Positions 15,727 to 25,675 of a stretch of 64,000 nt of DNA are shown here, piece after piece. This DNA is from SABI01 sp963677695 (GTDB lineage: Bacteria; Spirochaetota; Spirochaetia; Sphaerochaetales; Sphaerochaetaceae), in the NCBI GenBank assembly GCA_963677695.2, contig CAXXUJ010000001.1:62001-126000 (forward strand), in the 5' to 3' direction. Position numbers and translations under genes: made by a program. The stretch's first letter is position 1. The number at the start of each line of letters is the position of its first letter. A model generated the notes under the pieces. The model did not search any database, was not told the DNA's origin, and saw only the letters and a list, made by a program, of their open reading frames with translations.

Positions 15727-16995
15727 GTGGAGATACCAAAGAGCGCCTATCCGTTCAATATAATCAGCAAACCTATAGGTCCCTTGTGCAATCTTCACTG
15801 CGACTACTGTTTCTATCTCTCCAAGGAAGAACTCTTTCCCGGTGAGAACCGCAGTGATTTCATCATGTCCCCTGAAATTCGGGAGAAGTTTGTAAAGCAG
15901 TACATCCAATCTCAGCCCGAAGGGACGAAGGAAGTCGTGTTCGGATGGCAGGGAGGTGAACCTACCCTCCTCCCGATCGATTTCTATGAAGATATCCTGA
16001 GGCTTCAGAACAAGTACAATACCAAGGGATTAGAGATACGCAACAGCCTTCAGACCAACGGAACCCTGATCACTGACGATATGGCTCGATTCTTCAAAGA
16101 CCATGATTTTCTCATCGGTGTCAGCATCGACGGTCCTGAGGCGCTTCATGACCGCTATCGGAAGGATTCTGCAGGACATGGCAGTTTCCGCAACGTCATG
16201 GCAGGGATAGAGAAACTGAAGAAACATAATGTGGAGTTCAATACTCTCACTGTCGTGCAGGATGACAATTCGATGCATCCGGTGGAGGTGTATGATTTTC
16301 TGAAAAGCATCGGCTCCACCTATCTTCAGTTCATTCCCATTGTGGAACCTGATGATTCCTCCTCCGCGAATATCGTCGGGTCCAGGACAGTGCACCCCCT
16401 GCAGTGGGGTAAGTTCCTTACCGAAGTCTTCAAGAAGTGGATCGCATCCGATATAGGAGAGATCTTCGTGCAGCATTTCGATCTCACCCTCGGTCAGTAC
16501 CTGGGACAGAGTTCCTATCTGTGTGTACACAGCAGGTACTGCGGAAAGGCAATGGCTATCGAGCACAATGGAGATATCTACAGCTGCGACCATTTCGTTT
16601 CACCCGAGTATTATCTGGGAAATATCGCGCAGCCTCTGGCTGAGATCGTGAACACTGAAAAACAGGTGCGCTTCGGGAAAGATAAGTTTGAAGCCCTTCC
16701 CTCTGAGTGTCTTTCCTGTCCCTTCCTTCAGCTCTGCTACGGGGGATGCCCGAAGAACCGTCTGGTGCAGAAAACCGGGGGAATGCAGAACTGGCTGTGC
16801 GAGGGGTACAGGTACTATTACGAAAAGACCTACCCTGTGTACACGGCAATGGCCCTCTCCCTTCAGGCCGGAGGGATTGCCTCACAGTACAGGAATTTCC
16901 TGCAGCTGCCCCCCTCCTACACACAGGATCTTACTCGAAACGATCCCTGCCCCTGTCTGAGCGGGAAAAAGTATAAGCATTGTCACGGAAGATAA
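15727..16995 (+). CDS. Anaerobic sulfatase-maturating enzyme (radical SAM, SPASM) with SEC-C tail
   Basis: A 422-residue radical SAM protein. The SAM [4Fe-4S] motif CNLHCDYC is at residues 21-28, and GWQGGEPTLL and SIDGPEALHDRYR follow the anSME pattern. The C-terminal SPASM cluster cysteines are in CVHSRYCGKAMAI, YSCDHFV and CLSCPFLQLCYGGCPKNR. A SEC-C zinc motif (RNDPCPCLSGKKYKHCHG) closes the protein. The family converts an active-site Cys or Ser of sulfatases to formylglycine. No sulfatase is in the window, so the substrate is encoded elsewhere or the enzyme modifies another protein. The start is GTG 15727 with AGGAG 8 bp upstream. It converges on the small secreted protein gene with a 10-bp gap. 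Confidence 0.9.
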   Translation: MEIPKSAYPFNIISKPIGPLCNLHCDYCFYLSKEELFPGENRSDFIMSPEIREKFVKQYIQSQPEGTKEVVFGWQGGEPTLLPIDFYEDILRLQNKYNTKGLEIRNSLQTNGTLITDDMARFFKDHDFLIGVSIDGPEALHDRYRKDSAGHGSFRNVMAGIEKLKKHNVEFNTLTVVQDDNSMHPVEVYDFLKSIGSTYLQFIPIVEPDDSSSANIVGSRTVHPLQWGKFLTEVFKKWIASDIGEIFVQHFDLTLGQYLGQSSYLCVHSRYCGKAMAIEHNGDIYSCDHFVSPEYYLGNIAQPLAEIVNTEKQVRFGKDKFEALPSECLSCPFLQLCYGGCPKNRLVQKTGGMQNWLCEGYRYYYEKTYPVYTAMALSLQAGGIASQYRNFLQLPPSYTQDLTRNDPCPCLSGKKYKHCHGR

Positions 16996-17005
16996 CCAAA
17001 GGATA

Positions 17006-17425
17006 TCAGAACATTCCCTCCAGAGAGAGGAATTCAAAGCTGTATCCGCCTGCGGCGGGAATGTATGATGCACTCTGTTCGTCATAGGTGAGGAAGGCAG
17101 GGCACTGATTTCCTTCAGAAAGGATCGGCATCGGTCTGGGTCCTACCCAGCCGGGGCCCGGAGTGTAGGAGGAATAGGTGATGGTAATCTCATCCCCCTC
17201 AGCGAGCGAAGTCTCGCTGTACTTCACCCTCATCACTTCTGCACGCACCTTCACCGATTTCGACCGGGAGAGGGAGATCAGGGGAGTATGTACATCCTTT
17301 ACCTCTATGATCAGCATCTCTGTTGCATTATTCTGCATCCACTGATATGCATCGGGACTCATTTCTGAAAAGAGAGAGGCAACAGCGATAAACAGCAGGG
17401 ATAGAATACCTAAGAATCTTTTCAT
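17006..17425 (-). CDS. Small secreted protein of unknown function
   Basis: A 139-residue protein with a clear export signal (MKRFLGILSLLFIAVASLFS) and a mostly beta-strand mature part (EMLIIEVKDVHTP, SVKVRAEVMRVKYSETSLAE, DEITITYSSYTP). It has a proline/glycine-rich loop (GPGWVGPRPMP) and a C-terminal strand (GGYSFEFLSL). This resembles a single OB/beta-barrel-type periplasmic domain, but no family is recognised. There is no lipobox cysteine. The Shine-Dalgarno GGGAGGTG is strong. It lies between convergent and divergent neighbours and is monocistronic. Confidence 0.65.
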   Translation of the reverse strand: MKRFLGILSLLFIAVASLFSEMSPDAYQWMQNNATEMLIIEVKDVHTPLISLSRSKSVKVRAEVMRVKYSETSLAEGDEITITYSSYTPGPGWVGPRPMPILSEGNQCPAFLTYDEQSASYIPAAGGYSFEFLSLEGMF

Positions 17426-17605
17426 GTTTCACCTCCCTCAATGACAAGGCAAGGCAATGTCTATGTATGGACACATTCCCCGTACGCCTTCACTTTTTTC
17501 TCATTATATCACAGAGAGAAAAGAGGATGCATGAAATACCGAAGGAGACGAATACATTCGTTCCTTCGTGTGGTACAATGGCGCAGAACGTGGAAGGGGG
17601 AAGCT

Positions 17606-17956
17606 ATGCTCTACTATATTGCCAAAGTCCTGATATCAGCTCTCGTCATCGTTGCTGTCAGTGAAATCGCGAAGCGGAGTTCACTGTTCGGAGCACTCAT
17701 TGCAGCACTCCCCCTCACTTCACTGCTCGCAATCATCTGGATGAGATTAGAAAGGGTGGAGACGGAGAAGATCACAGAACTCTCTCAATCGGTATTCTGG
17801 CTTGTACTCCCCTCTCTTCTCCTTTTTGTCCTCTTCCCTGCCCTCGTGAACCGGGGTATGCATTTCTGGCTGTCACTCTCAATCTCCATAGCGGCAACAA
17901 TCATTCTCTATTTCATCCTTCTCTCTATTCTTCATGCCTTCCATATCACACTATAA
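17606..17956 (+). CDS. DUF3147-like integral membrane protein
   Basis: A 116-residue protein with four hydrophobic segments (YYIAKVLISALVIVAVSEIA, LFGALIAALPLTSLLAIIWM, VFWLVLPSLLLFVLFPALV, FWLSLSISIAATIILYFILL), matching the size and profile of DUF3147 membrane proteins. The motif SSLFGALIAALPLTSLLAI is typical. Function is unknown. The ATG at 17606 was chosen over earlier in-frame codons because GGAAGGGGG directly precedes it and the preceding sequence is arginine-rich and non-homologous. It is monocistronic; an AT-rich stretch of about 235 bp follows before the next gene. Confidence 0.75.
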   Translation: MLYYIAKVLISALVIVAVSEIAKRSSLFGALIAALPLTSLLAIIWMRLERVETEKITELSQSVFWLVLPSLLLFVLFPALVNRGMHFWLSLSISIAATIILYFILLSILHAFHITL

Positions 17957-18191
17957 AAATAATCTGATGAAGGAAGGAAAGGCGGATAAATAGGGTTCTG
18001 GATTCCTGAAGAAGGGGCAGAATATTACCTGAATGTAAGTTTTTCATCAGTGGAATTAATACTCATATATACACAGTTCATTCCATCTTACTTTTCATCA
18101 GTTATCAAGAACAATTATTAACATAATCATTGAAAACCGAAACCCAGCATGATACCTTAAGTTATAAATTTATACTTCAGTTCAGGTTTCC

Positions 18192-21100
18192 ATGTCAAAA
18201 CAGCGGTTGGTTCGAGTTATAGCAGTTCTTCTATTCATCTCTTTATTTCTTGTGGCGTTCAATGAGGTTAACAGCAATCTCGATGCCATGAAAGAGAGTA
18301 TTCTCTATGACCATACCTATCAGATGGACGTCGATTACCATTCAATCATAGATTCGTACCATAACTTTACCGATATGATCTTTGACCTCTACATCAATCA
18401 GCCTGAAGTGCTTGACCTCTTTTCTGCAGGATTGAAGGCAGAAAGCCCTGAAAAACAGAATATATATCGGAAGGAACTCTATAATTATCTCCTGCCGATG
18501 TATCAGAAGCTTCATCTGAACAACTTCCGTCAGCTCCATTTCCATGATGCTGCTTCCAACAGCTACCTGAGATTTCACCGTCCCGAAACCTTCGGAGACT
18601 CCCTTGTGGGAATCCGAGACACGGTCACCTATGTAAACAGTGAACATCTGCCTGTTGCAGCCTTCGAGGAAGGGCGGATCTACAACGGATACCGCTTCGT
18701 CTATCCCTTGACCAAGGATGGAGAGCACCTGGGAAGTGTTGAGGTCAGCATTGCGATCAGTAAAATCCTCGATCTGATGATCACGGGAGAAGATGACAAG
18801 AACTTTTTCATCATACGAAAGGATACCGTAGAGAACAAAGTCTTCGATGAAGAACTTTACAATTACAACCTATGGAACGTGAGCGATGATTTCTATGTTG
18901 AAACTGAGTCGGTAAACGGAGAATTCGATGCGTCACTGCTGAGTGATGAAGTGGTCTCGGACCTTGAACAGCTTCTTGCGGATACACCAGCAACTGAGAC
19001 CGAAGAACTGCTATTCTCCCTTGCTCTGGAGGACGGTTCAATCCTCTCTGTCCACGGAATCGAGAATATGCATGGTGATAGTTCAGGCTACCTGTTGAAT
19101 GTATCGGGAAGCACGGAACTGAATACCATCAGAACTACGAAAATCGTATATCACCTCACTCTTTCCCTCTCCTTCCTCCTCCTGATCCTTATCTATATGG
19201 CGGTGGAGATGTGGACGAAGAGGTTGAACAGGAAGAACAAGACTCTGGAAGAACTTCAACACATTGGGAAGATGGGTTCCTGGGAGCTCGATCTCAAGAA
19301 GGACAGGCTTTCCTGGAGTAAGGAGATCTACCATATATTCGGTATTGAACCGAAGGATTTTAAAGCAACCTACGAGGCCTTCCTTGAATTTGTCCATCCT
19401 GATGACCGAAAGATGGTGGATGAGACCTTTCAATCTGCACTTGAGCATGGAGAAAGCTATACGATCCGGCACAGGATCATTCGCCATGACGGATCGCTGC
19501 TCTATGTGGATGAGATATGCGATTTCGAATATGACACGAAAGGGAAACTTGTACGCTCCCTAGGTACTGTCCGCGATGTGACTGACCTCGTCGCCTATGA
19601 AAAGGCGATCACTGAGAAGAATAACCAGCTGGAAACAGCACAGAAGATTGCACGTATCGGCTACTATACCTTCAATGTTTCAGATGGAAGTCTCTCATGG
19701 AGTCCCGAGATGTATTCCTTCTTCGGAAAGGATCCCCGCTCCTACTCTCCTGAGTATGAAGACGCCTTCTCCCTCCTCCATCCCGATGACAGGGAGAAAG
19801 TGGAAAAGGATCTAGCCGAAGGAATGGAAAACAAAGCAGCGTTCGAAACACGATACAGGATCATCAGAGAGGATGGAATTCTCCTCTATATCGTCGGAAA
19901 TACCGATTTTGAGTACGATACAGAGGGCAATGTCACTGCAGTTGTGGGAACCCTCCATGATATTACCCCCATAGCCCGATATGAGCAGGAAATCCAGGAC
20001 AAGAACAGCATTCTCACTCAGGCACAGCAGGTTGCGAAACTAGGGTACTGGAACTACGATTTTGTACAGAATAAAGCTGAATGGAGTACTGATCTCTTTA
20101 TCATGTTCGGCCTTGATCCTGAAACCGATGAACCTTCCCTTGCTACCTATCTCAGTGTGATTCATCCTGATGACCTTGAGGAAGTTAAACAGCTGGTTGA
20201 GAACACAAATGACAGTGCAAGGATCACCCACCGTCACAGAATCCTGAAGAAGGACGGTTCAGTCCTCTATGTCCAGGCAGTGGTACAGATCGATTTGGAG
20301 AACGGGAAACCGTCACGGTCAGTGGGGACCTTCCTCGATATCACAGACATCGTCGAGAAGGAGAATCAGCTGAAGAGGATGAGGGACAAACTCGAGTCTG
20401 TTGTCAACAAGGTTCCCGATATCATCTACAGCTGCAGCAAGAGCCACGATCGAGCTATCACCTACGTGAATGATGCTGTCGAGCAGATGACCGGGTACAG
20501 GGCAAACGAGTTCATGGAAGAGGGGAGAACGATGCTGAGCATCATCCACCCCGATGATCAGGAACGGATCACCGAAGAGATCGAGAGAGCTGTAAGCGCA
20601 AATCAGGTATATCGCATCGATTACCGTATTATCACCACCGAGGGAGAGACTCTCTATGTTCAGGATATAGGACAGCAGAACGTGAACGAAGAGGGAGAGC
20701 TTATCCTCGAAGGATCAATCACCGATGTCTCCCTCCATAAGGATCTGACGGGCAGAATGAGAAAGTTCCTTGACTACCAGGATAACATCGTCATCCTATC
20801 AGACGGTGAACAGCTGTTGTTCGGGAACAGGAAATTCTTCCATTACACAGGTTTTGATGACCTCGGATCGTTCAAGGAAAAGCATGAGTGCATATGCGAG
20901 CTCTTCGTAGAAGATGAACACGTATTCCACCAGAACAGTCAGAAAGAAGATGAGAGCAGCTGGATCGAATCCCTTCAGAACCTGAAGGAGAGCGAACGCA
21001 TCGTGGCAATGAAGGATCTAGGTGGAACACAGCATACCTTTGCTGTCACGATCAACGCTTTCGATGCATCGATGTTCCTGATCACCTTCACCGATATAAG

Positions 21101-21617
21101 CGAGAACTTCTCTGATAAAATCAGGTTCAGGCAGGATTCCCTTGTTGATCCCCTCACCGGTGTGCACAACAGAAAATTCTTCAGTGAACATATTTCAGGG
21201 ATCATTGCAGATTACGAAGCAGAGGGGCATGCCGCAGGGCTTATCATCATAGATATCGATAACTTCAAGAGTATCAACGACACCTATGGACATGACACGG
21301 GGGATGTCATCCTGAAACAGCTCGCAGATATCCTTTCCCATCACATCCGTGGCAACGACGAACTGATCAGATGGGGAGGAGATGAATTTGTCATCATCGC
21401 AGATACAAAGAATGAAGAGGGGCTGCGCCTCCTTGCTGAGAATCTCAGGGAACAGATGCATCTGGCGGACTTCGCTCCTCTTGAAAAGCTGACCTGCAGC
21501 TTCGGATACGCTGTACATGCAGGAAAGAATGTTGAACAGACCTTCAAGAAAGCAGACAGGGCACTCTATCAGGCGAAGGAGAACGGCAGAGATAGGGTGG
21601 AAGGATTTCACTCCTGA
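18192..21617 (+). CDS. Large multi-PAS diguanylate cyclase with periplasmic sensor
   Basis: A 1141-residue sensory enzyme. One membrane segment at about 8-25, a periplasmic sensor of about 285 residues (similar in form to dCache-like sensors; YHNFTDMIFDLYINQPEVLD) and a second membrane segment at about 317-338 come first. Three clearly homologous PAS domains follow (starting GKMGSWELDLKKDRLSWSKE, ARIGYYTFNVSDGSLSWSPE and AKLGYWNYDFVQNKAEWSTD), each with an HPDDR/HPDD motif. A fourth PAS (VPDIIYSCSKSHDRAITYVN) and a probable fifth come next. The C-terminal GGDEF domain has IRWGGDEFVII. It should convert several signals into cyclic di-GMP synthesis. The first three PAS units look like internal duplications. 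Confidence 0.92.
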   Translation: MSKQRLVRVIAVLLFISLFLVAFNEVNSNLDAMKESILYDHTYQMDVDYHSIIDSYHNFTDMIFDLYINQPEVLDLFSAGLKAESPEKQNIYRKELYNYLLPMYQKLHLNNFRQLHFHDAASNSYLRFHRPETFGDSLVGIRDTVTYVNSEHLPVAAFEEGRIYNGYRFVYPLTKDGEHLGSVEVSIAISKILDLMITGEDDKNFFIIRKDTVENKVFDEELYNYNLWNVSDDFYVETESVNGEFDASLLSDEVVSDLEQLLADTPATETEELLFSLALEDGSILSVHGIENMHGDSSGYLLNVSGSTELNTIRTTKIVYHLTLSLSFLLLILIYMAVEMWTKRLNRKNKTLEELQHIGKMGSWELDLKKDRLSWSKEIYHIFGIEPKDFKATYEAFLEFVHPDDRKMVDETFQSALEHGESYTIRHRIIRHDGSLLYVDEICDFEYDTKGKLVRSLGTVRDVTDLVAYEKAITEKNNQLETAQKIARIGYYTFNVSDGSLSWSPEMYSFFGKDPRSYSPEYEDAFSLLHPDDREKVEKDLAEGMENKAAFETRYRIIREDGILLYIVGNTDFEYDTEGNVTAVVGTLHDITPIARYEQEIQDKNSILTQAQQVAKLGYWNYDFVQNKAEWSTDLFIMFGLDPETDEPSLATYLSVIHPDDLEEVKQLVENTNDSARITHRHRILKKDGSVLYVQAVVQIDLENGKPSRSVGTFLDITDIVEKENQLKRMRDKLESVVNKVPDIIYSCSKSHDRAITYVNDAVEQMTGYRANEFMEEGRTMLSIIHPDDQERITEEIERAVSANQVYRIDYRIITTEGETLYVQDIGQQNVNEEGELILEGSITDVSLHKDLTGRMRKFLDYQDNIVILSDGEQLLFGNRKFFHYTGFDDLGSFKEKHECICELFVEDEHVFHQNSQKEDESSWIESLQNLKESERIVAMKDLGGTQHTFAVTINAFDASMFLITFTDISENFSDKIRFRQDSLVDPLTGVHNRKFFSEHISGIIADYEAEGHAAGLIIIDIDNFKSINDTYGHDTGDVILKQLADILSHHIRGNDELIRWGGDEFVIIADTKNEEGLRLLAENLREQMHLADFAPLEKLTCSFGYAVHAGKNVEQTFKKADRALYQAKENGRDRVEGFHS

Positions 21618-21734
21618 ACTGATGTTTTTCGATTCTGTTCACAGCATAGAGGAATGCTGGAATAATTAATCCCTCCAGCAGCTGTGCTTTCACCTCCTCT
21701 CCCCCTGTGGTAGAATATTTGGGAGGAGATTGCC

Positions 21735-22475
21735 ATGACAGATATCAGAGACCTTGATTTTCCACCTCTCAGCAAAGCACAATTCGACCGGGACGCTATC
21801 AGGAAGAAATACCTGCATCAGCAGGGAAGAATTGCAGTTAAAAATCTCGAAAAAAATAATTTCTCCTCCCGCTACGCCGATACGATCGAGGAAGCGAGAG
21901 AGATACTGTGCAGCATCATACCTGAAGATTCAATTATCGGGTGTGGAGACTCCCACACCCTCTTCGCCCTTGAAATCGAGGAGGAACTGAAACAGAAAGG
22001 ATGTACGGTCATACCCCACACCTGTGCAGTGAACGGCAACGCCTTTAAAAGCAACCCCTCCTGGGTGAACATACTCGGAGATGCAGAAACGACGAAGGAG
22101 ATTCTGAGAAACTATCTCGCCAGCGATGTATTCATCCTCGGAGCCAATGCGGTAACCATAGACGGTCAGATCGTGAATATCGACGGGGCAGGCAACAGGA
22201 TAGCAGGAAGCATGTACGGAGCGGATAGAATCATCGTCATCGCAGGAGCGAACAAGATCGTGAAAGATCTTCCTGCCGCTCTCGACCGCATACGCAACGT
22301 TTCTGCCCAGATGAACAACCTGAAGTATGACAAGGAAATGGCATGCAACAAGAGCGGCTTTTGCGTTGATTGCAGATCAGATCAAAGGGACTGCAACATG
22401 ACAAGCATCATCCACCGTCGACCGGAGGAATCTGATTTCCATGTCATTATCATAGGTGAAGAACTGGGGTTTTAA
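21735..22475 (+). CDS. LUD-domain protein (lactate-utilisation LutC-like)
   Basis: A 246-residue LUD-domain protein (former DUF162). Diagnostic blocks are IGCGDSHTLFALEIEEELKQ, ASDVFILGANAVTIDGQIVN, IDGAGNRIAGSMYGADRIIV and IAGANKIVKDLPAALDRIRN. The C-terminus holds a cysteine set (CNKSGFCVDCRSDQRDC), common in stand-alone LUD proteins of anaerobes and possibly a metal or Fe-S site. In lutABC this family supports L-lactate oxidation, but no LutA or LutB is nearby, so the role is open. GGGAGGAG precedes the ATG, and the gene is monocistronic. Confidence 0.85.
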   Translation: MTDIRDLDFPPLSKAQFDRDAIRKKYLHQQGRIAVKNLEKNNFSSRYADTIEEAREILCSIIPEDSIIGCGDSHTLFALEIEEELKQKGCTVIPHTCAVNGNAFKSNPSWVNILGDAETTKEILRNYLASDVFILGANAVTIDGQIVNIDGAGNRIAGSMYGADRIIVIAGANKIVKDLPAALDRIRNVSAQMNNLKYDKEMACNKSGFCVDCRSDQRDCNMTSIIHRRPEESDFHVIIIGEELGF

Positions 22476-23087
22476 TGTCACATTTCCATAAGTCTGAACT
22501 TACAGTGACACGGCTCCTAAAACAGGAAGCTCTTGGGACAGACCGATTGTATGCATTCCTAAATTCATGCATGAAATATTTTAAACTTTCACGAAAAATA
22601 GAATGTGCACCTGTTGATGATTTCATCCATACATCACTATAGATATCATAGAACCTATAATTCAACAATTCTGATCCCCCTACCGGAAATTTCTTACATA
22701 AATGAAAATTATGAACTATAGAGCGTTGACTGTACGATTTTTCTTTGATCCCTGTATTCTGCCGGTTCAATGGTGATCGAATCTATTTTACATAAATGTA
22801 AGAAACACTCTTTAACCTGCAATAATTATCCATTACTCGCTATGAACAGATGAAAGGGAATCAGAACACATGGTAGCAAAACAGCGAGGGGAGGATAAGG
22901 AATACTTCAGCTGATTATAAAGGCTCTGAGGACGGAGGAGCTGAAAATAATGTGCAGGTGCACATTGAAGTGGCATTTTTTTTCAGGCACCATACACTAT
23001 CAATTTAGAATCGAAGTGGAGATCTTTAACGTTCCTCCGGGGTACGGTTCAGGTTGATGAGAAAGAACATCTTACAAGGAGAAACGA
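22476..23087 (+). promoter_or_regulatory. 612-bp upstream region of peptide-transport operon A
   Basis: No gene is supported here. The region is AT-rich and carries several inverted repeats in front of the binding-protein gene. These are TTACATAAATGTAA (22788-22801), the half-site AATGTGCACCTG (22602-22613) and the full palindrome at 22949-22966. GTTGACTGTACG near 22724 may include a -35 element. The Shine-Dalgarno AAGGAG directly precedes the ATG at 23088. The length suggests more than one control site. Confidence 0.5.
22949..22966. promoter_or_regulatory. 18-bp palindromic operator candidate of operon A
   Basis: AATGTGCAGGTGCACATT has perfect 8-bp arms and a GG centre. It matches 15 of 18 positions of the site at 34561-34578 in front of operon B and shares the TGCACATTG end with the site in front of operon C. 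This is a shared-regulator site by sequence comparison only. Confidence 0.55.
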
Positions 23088-24683
23088 ATGAAGAAAAAAG
23101 CATTGTTTGTTGTGTTGTCTGTGCTTCTCAGCTTTGCACCCCTGTTTGCAGCCGGTGCAGCCGAAGAGAAGGGTGTCGCTCAGTCGACAGGTATTTCACG
23201 TGGGGATAGAGGAAATGTCCTTACCCTGGCGCTCGCCTCGACTCCAAAGCTTCTTGATCCGATCAAGTATACTGGAGTGTACGAAAGCAACATTATCAGA
23301 AACGTAGCTGATACGGTTGTCGCCTATAACAAGGACCTTTCCGCTATCACTCCCGCCCTCGCAGAGAGCTGGACTGTAAGTGATGACGGTTTGGAATACA
23401 CCTTCAAGCTGAGAGAGGATGTCTACTTCCAGAAGGGAAAATTCCAGGATGGAAAGCACATGACAGCTGAGGATGTAGCCTACTCACTCAACCGTTCAGC
23501 ACAGAAATCTGCAATGAACCGTCTGAGCATGCTCAAAGCTGCCGAAGTCATTGATGAATACACAGTGAAGTGTATCCTTGATTCACCGAGCGCCGCATTC
23601 CTCACTGTTCTTACTGATGCAGGAAACGTCATTGTTTCTCCTGAAGATGCAGAAGGATGGGGAGACAGCTTCGGTTCCCACCTCGTAGGTACAGGCCCGT
23701 TCTCACTTGATGAGTTCAAGAACGACCAGGAAGCAATCCTCTCCCGTTTCGACAAGTACTGGGGACCGAAACCGAATCTTGACGGAGTGATCTTCAAATT
23801 CATCTCAGACCAGAACCAGATGATCAACGCTCTGAGAAGCGGAGAGATCGATGTTGCCACCGACCTGAGCGGTGAAAACGTCAAGCTTGTTTCGGACAAT
23901 CCCGCTCTCGACCTCCAGGAAGTCCCCGGACTCCACGTCGCATATCTCTACATGAATATGATGAACGGACCCACAAGCGATATCAGAGTACGTGAAGCTA
24001 TCATCAAGGCAGTCGATATCGACACCATGCTCAAGGGTATCTATCCGAACAATGAAGCTCAGAGAGCATACCTTCCTCTTCCTCCGGGATCATGGGGTTA
24101 TGATGCATCACTCGAATCTCTCATTCCTTCATACGATCCTGAAGGTGCGAAGAAACTGCTCGCAGAAGCAGGCTACCCCGATGGTGGATTCACCCTCTCC
24201 GTTTATGTTTCGAACAAGCCGGCACGTGTGAAGATGACCACCATCCTCCAGGCCTACCTCAAGAAAAACCTTAACATCGACCTCGATATCAAGGTGACAG
24301 AATGGGGAACATTCAGTGAAGTCGCTTCAAGCGGTACTGCTGACATGTACGGCATGTCATGGACCTGGTATCCTGATCCGTTCTTCTTCCTCAACAAGAT
24401 GTTCCACAGCAGCGAAATCGGAGCACTCGGTAACGGTCAGGGTTTCAACGATCCCAAGGTGGATGCACTTCTTGACGAGGCACTTCAGGCAACTGAACTC
24501 ACTGAAAGAGCAGACCTCTACAAGCAGGCTCTGAAACTCATTGTTGAGAAATATCCGAGAATTAACTATTCTAACGAGAAGGTGATCTACGGGTTCAACC
24601 AGGCTGTGAAGGGCTTCAACACCAGCAGCGACAATACCATCGTGATTGTCTCACCTGATATCAACGTATCAATCGAAGAGTAG
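23088..24683 (+). CDS. Peptide ABC transporter substrate-binding protein (SBP family 5), system A
   Basis: A 531-residue periplasmic binding protein of the DppA/OppA family. An export signal (KKKALFVVLSVLLSFAPLFA) ends in AAGAAEE. The family signature appears as ALAESWTVSDDGLEYTFKLR with the following DVYFQKG...GKHMTAEDVAYSLNR. The mid and late blocks VRVKMTT-like (ARVKMTTILQAYLKKNLN) and SGTADMYGMSWTWYPDPFFF are intact. It captures peptides or related amide compounds for the two permeases encoded directly downstream (10-bp gap). The position before an M20 hydrolase and two amidohydrolases suggests a blocked or modified peptide substrate. There is no lipobox cysteine. Confidence 0.92.
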   Translation: MKKKALFVVLSVLLSFAPLFAAGAAEEKGVAQSTGISRGDRGNVLTLALASTPKLLDPIKYTGVYESNIIRNVADTVVAYNKDLSAITPALAESWTVSDDGLEYTFKLREDVYFQKGKFQDGKHMTAEDVAYSLNRSAQKSAMNRLSMLKAAEVIDEYTVKCILDSPSAAFLTVLTDAGNVIVSPEDAEGWGDSFGSHLVGTGPFSLDEFKNDQEAILSRFDKYWGPKPNLDGVIFKFISDQNQMINALRSGEIDVATDLSGENVKLVSDNPALDLQEVPGLHVAYLYMNMMNGPTSDIRVREAIIKAVDIDTMLKGIYPNNEAQRAYLPLPPGSWGYDASLESLIPSYDPEGAKKLLAEAGYPDGGFTLSVYVSNKPARVKMTTILQAYLKKNLNIDLDIKVTEWGTFSEVASSGTADMYGMSWTWYPDPFFFLNKMFHSSEIGALGNGQGFNDPKVDALLDEALQATELTERADLYKQALKLIVEKYPRINYSNEKVIYGFNQAVKGFNTSSDNTIVIVSPDINVSIEE

Positions 24684-24693
24684 CAGGAGCATT

Positions 24694-25662
24694 ATGACAG
24701 GAATAGTGATTAAGACATTTCTTAAGAGGCTGTGGCAGCTTCTTCCCATTCTGCTGATCGTATCGACTATCATCTTCGTGATTACGAGGATGATACCGGG
24801 AGATCCTGCGTTGACCATGCTCGGTCCCCAGGCATCTGCCGATGCTATAGCCGATCTGAAGTCAGAACTGGGACTGGATAAGAATATTGCGGTTCAGTAC
24901 CTTATGTATCTGAAGGATGTTGTACGCGGAGATTTCGGCACCTCATACTCATACCACGAACCTGTGGCGAGTCTGATCCTCGAAAAGTTCCCGAACACCC
25001 TTCTCCTCAGTCTTTTTTCACTGTTCCTGGCTTCTTTAATTGGAATTCCCGTCGGAGTCATATCAGCAACGAAACAGTATTCGATGTTTGACTACGTTTC
25101 GATGATGCTGGCTCTGGTGGGGGTGTCCATGCCGATTTTCTGGCTTGGACTGATGCTGGTCCTCGTGTTCAGCGTCAACCTGGGATGGCTTCCTGCGCTG
25201 GGGATGGGAAGCCTTCAGGGAGGAATCGGAGATGTATTGAGACACCTCATTCTTCCCGGCGTATGTATCGCAACAATCCCCATGGCGACCTTTGCCAGAA
25301 TCACCCGTGCAAGCATGCTGGAGGTGGTTCATCAGGATTATATCAAAGCGCTCAGAGCGCGGGGTATACGGGAATCCATTATCATATGGAAACATGCTCT
25401 GAAAAATGCATTCCCGCCTATCCTTACAGTTATCGGCCTACAGATTTCATACCTTCTCGCAGGAGCAATCCTTACCGAGACTATATTCGCATGGCCGGGA
25501 ATGGGACGGATGATCTTCGATGCCATCGAGAATCGTGATTATCTTCTGATTCAGGGATCTGTCCTGTTTATTGCCTTCATTTATGTACTGATCAATCTCC
25601 TGGTTGATATGGTCTATATGATAGTGAACCCGAAAGTCAATTACGCTTCGACTTCTGAATAG
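24694..25662 (+). CDS. Peptide ABC transporter permease (DppB-like), system A
   Basis: A 322-residue inner-membrane permease. An N-terminal membrane helix (LWQLLPILLIVSTIIFVITR) is followed by the family mark MIPGDPALTMLG, about five further helices, and the EAA loop RARGIRESIIIWKHALKNAF that contacts the ATPases. ATG 24694 is used because AGGAGCATT precedes it, 10 bp after the binding-protein stop; the longer open frame overlaps that gene. It pairs with the next permease to form the transport channel. Confidence 0.92.
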   Translation: MTGIVIKTFLKRLWQLLPILLIVSTIIFVITRMIPGDPALTMLGPQASADAIADLKSELGLDKNIAVQYLMYLKDVVRGDFGTSYSYHEPVASLILEKFPNTLLLSLFSLFLASLIGIPVGVISATKQYSMFDYVSMMLALVGVSMPIFWLGLMLVLVFSVNLGWLPALGMGSLQGGIGDVLRHLILPGVCIATIPMATFARITRASMLEVVHQDYIKALRARGIRESIIIWKHALKNAFPPILTVIGLQISYLLAGAILTETIFAWPGMGRMIFDAIENRDYLLIQGSVLFIAFIYVLINLLVDMVYMIVNPKVNYASTSE

Positions 25663-25675
25663 CGAGGGGTGATTC

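Noticed and set aside
16030..16593. 187-codon minus-strand frame opposite the radical SAM gene
   Set aside because: Antisense shadow of a strongly conserved gene; no ribosome-binding site or domain.
22476..22520. GTCAC/GTGAC inverted repeat after the LUD gene as a terminator
   Set aside because: Short arms, a long loop and no T-run; not convincing.
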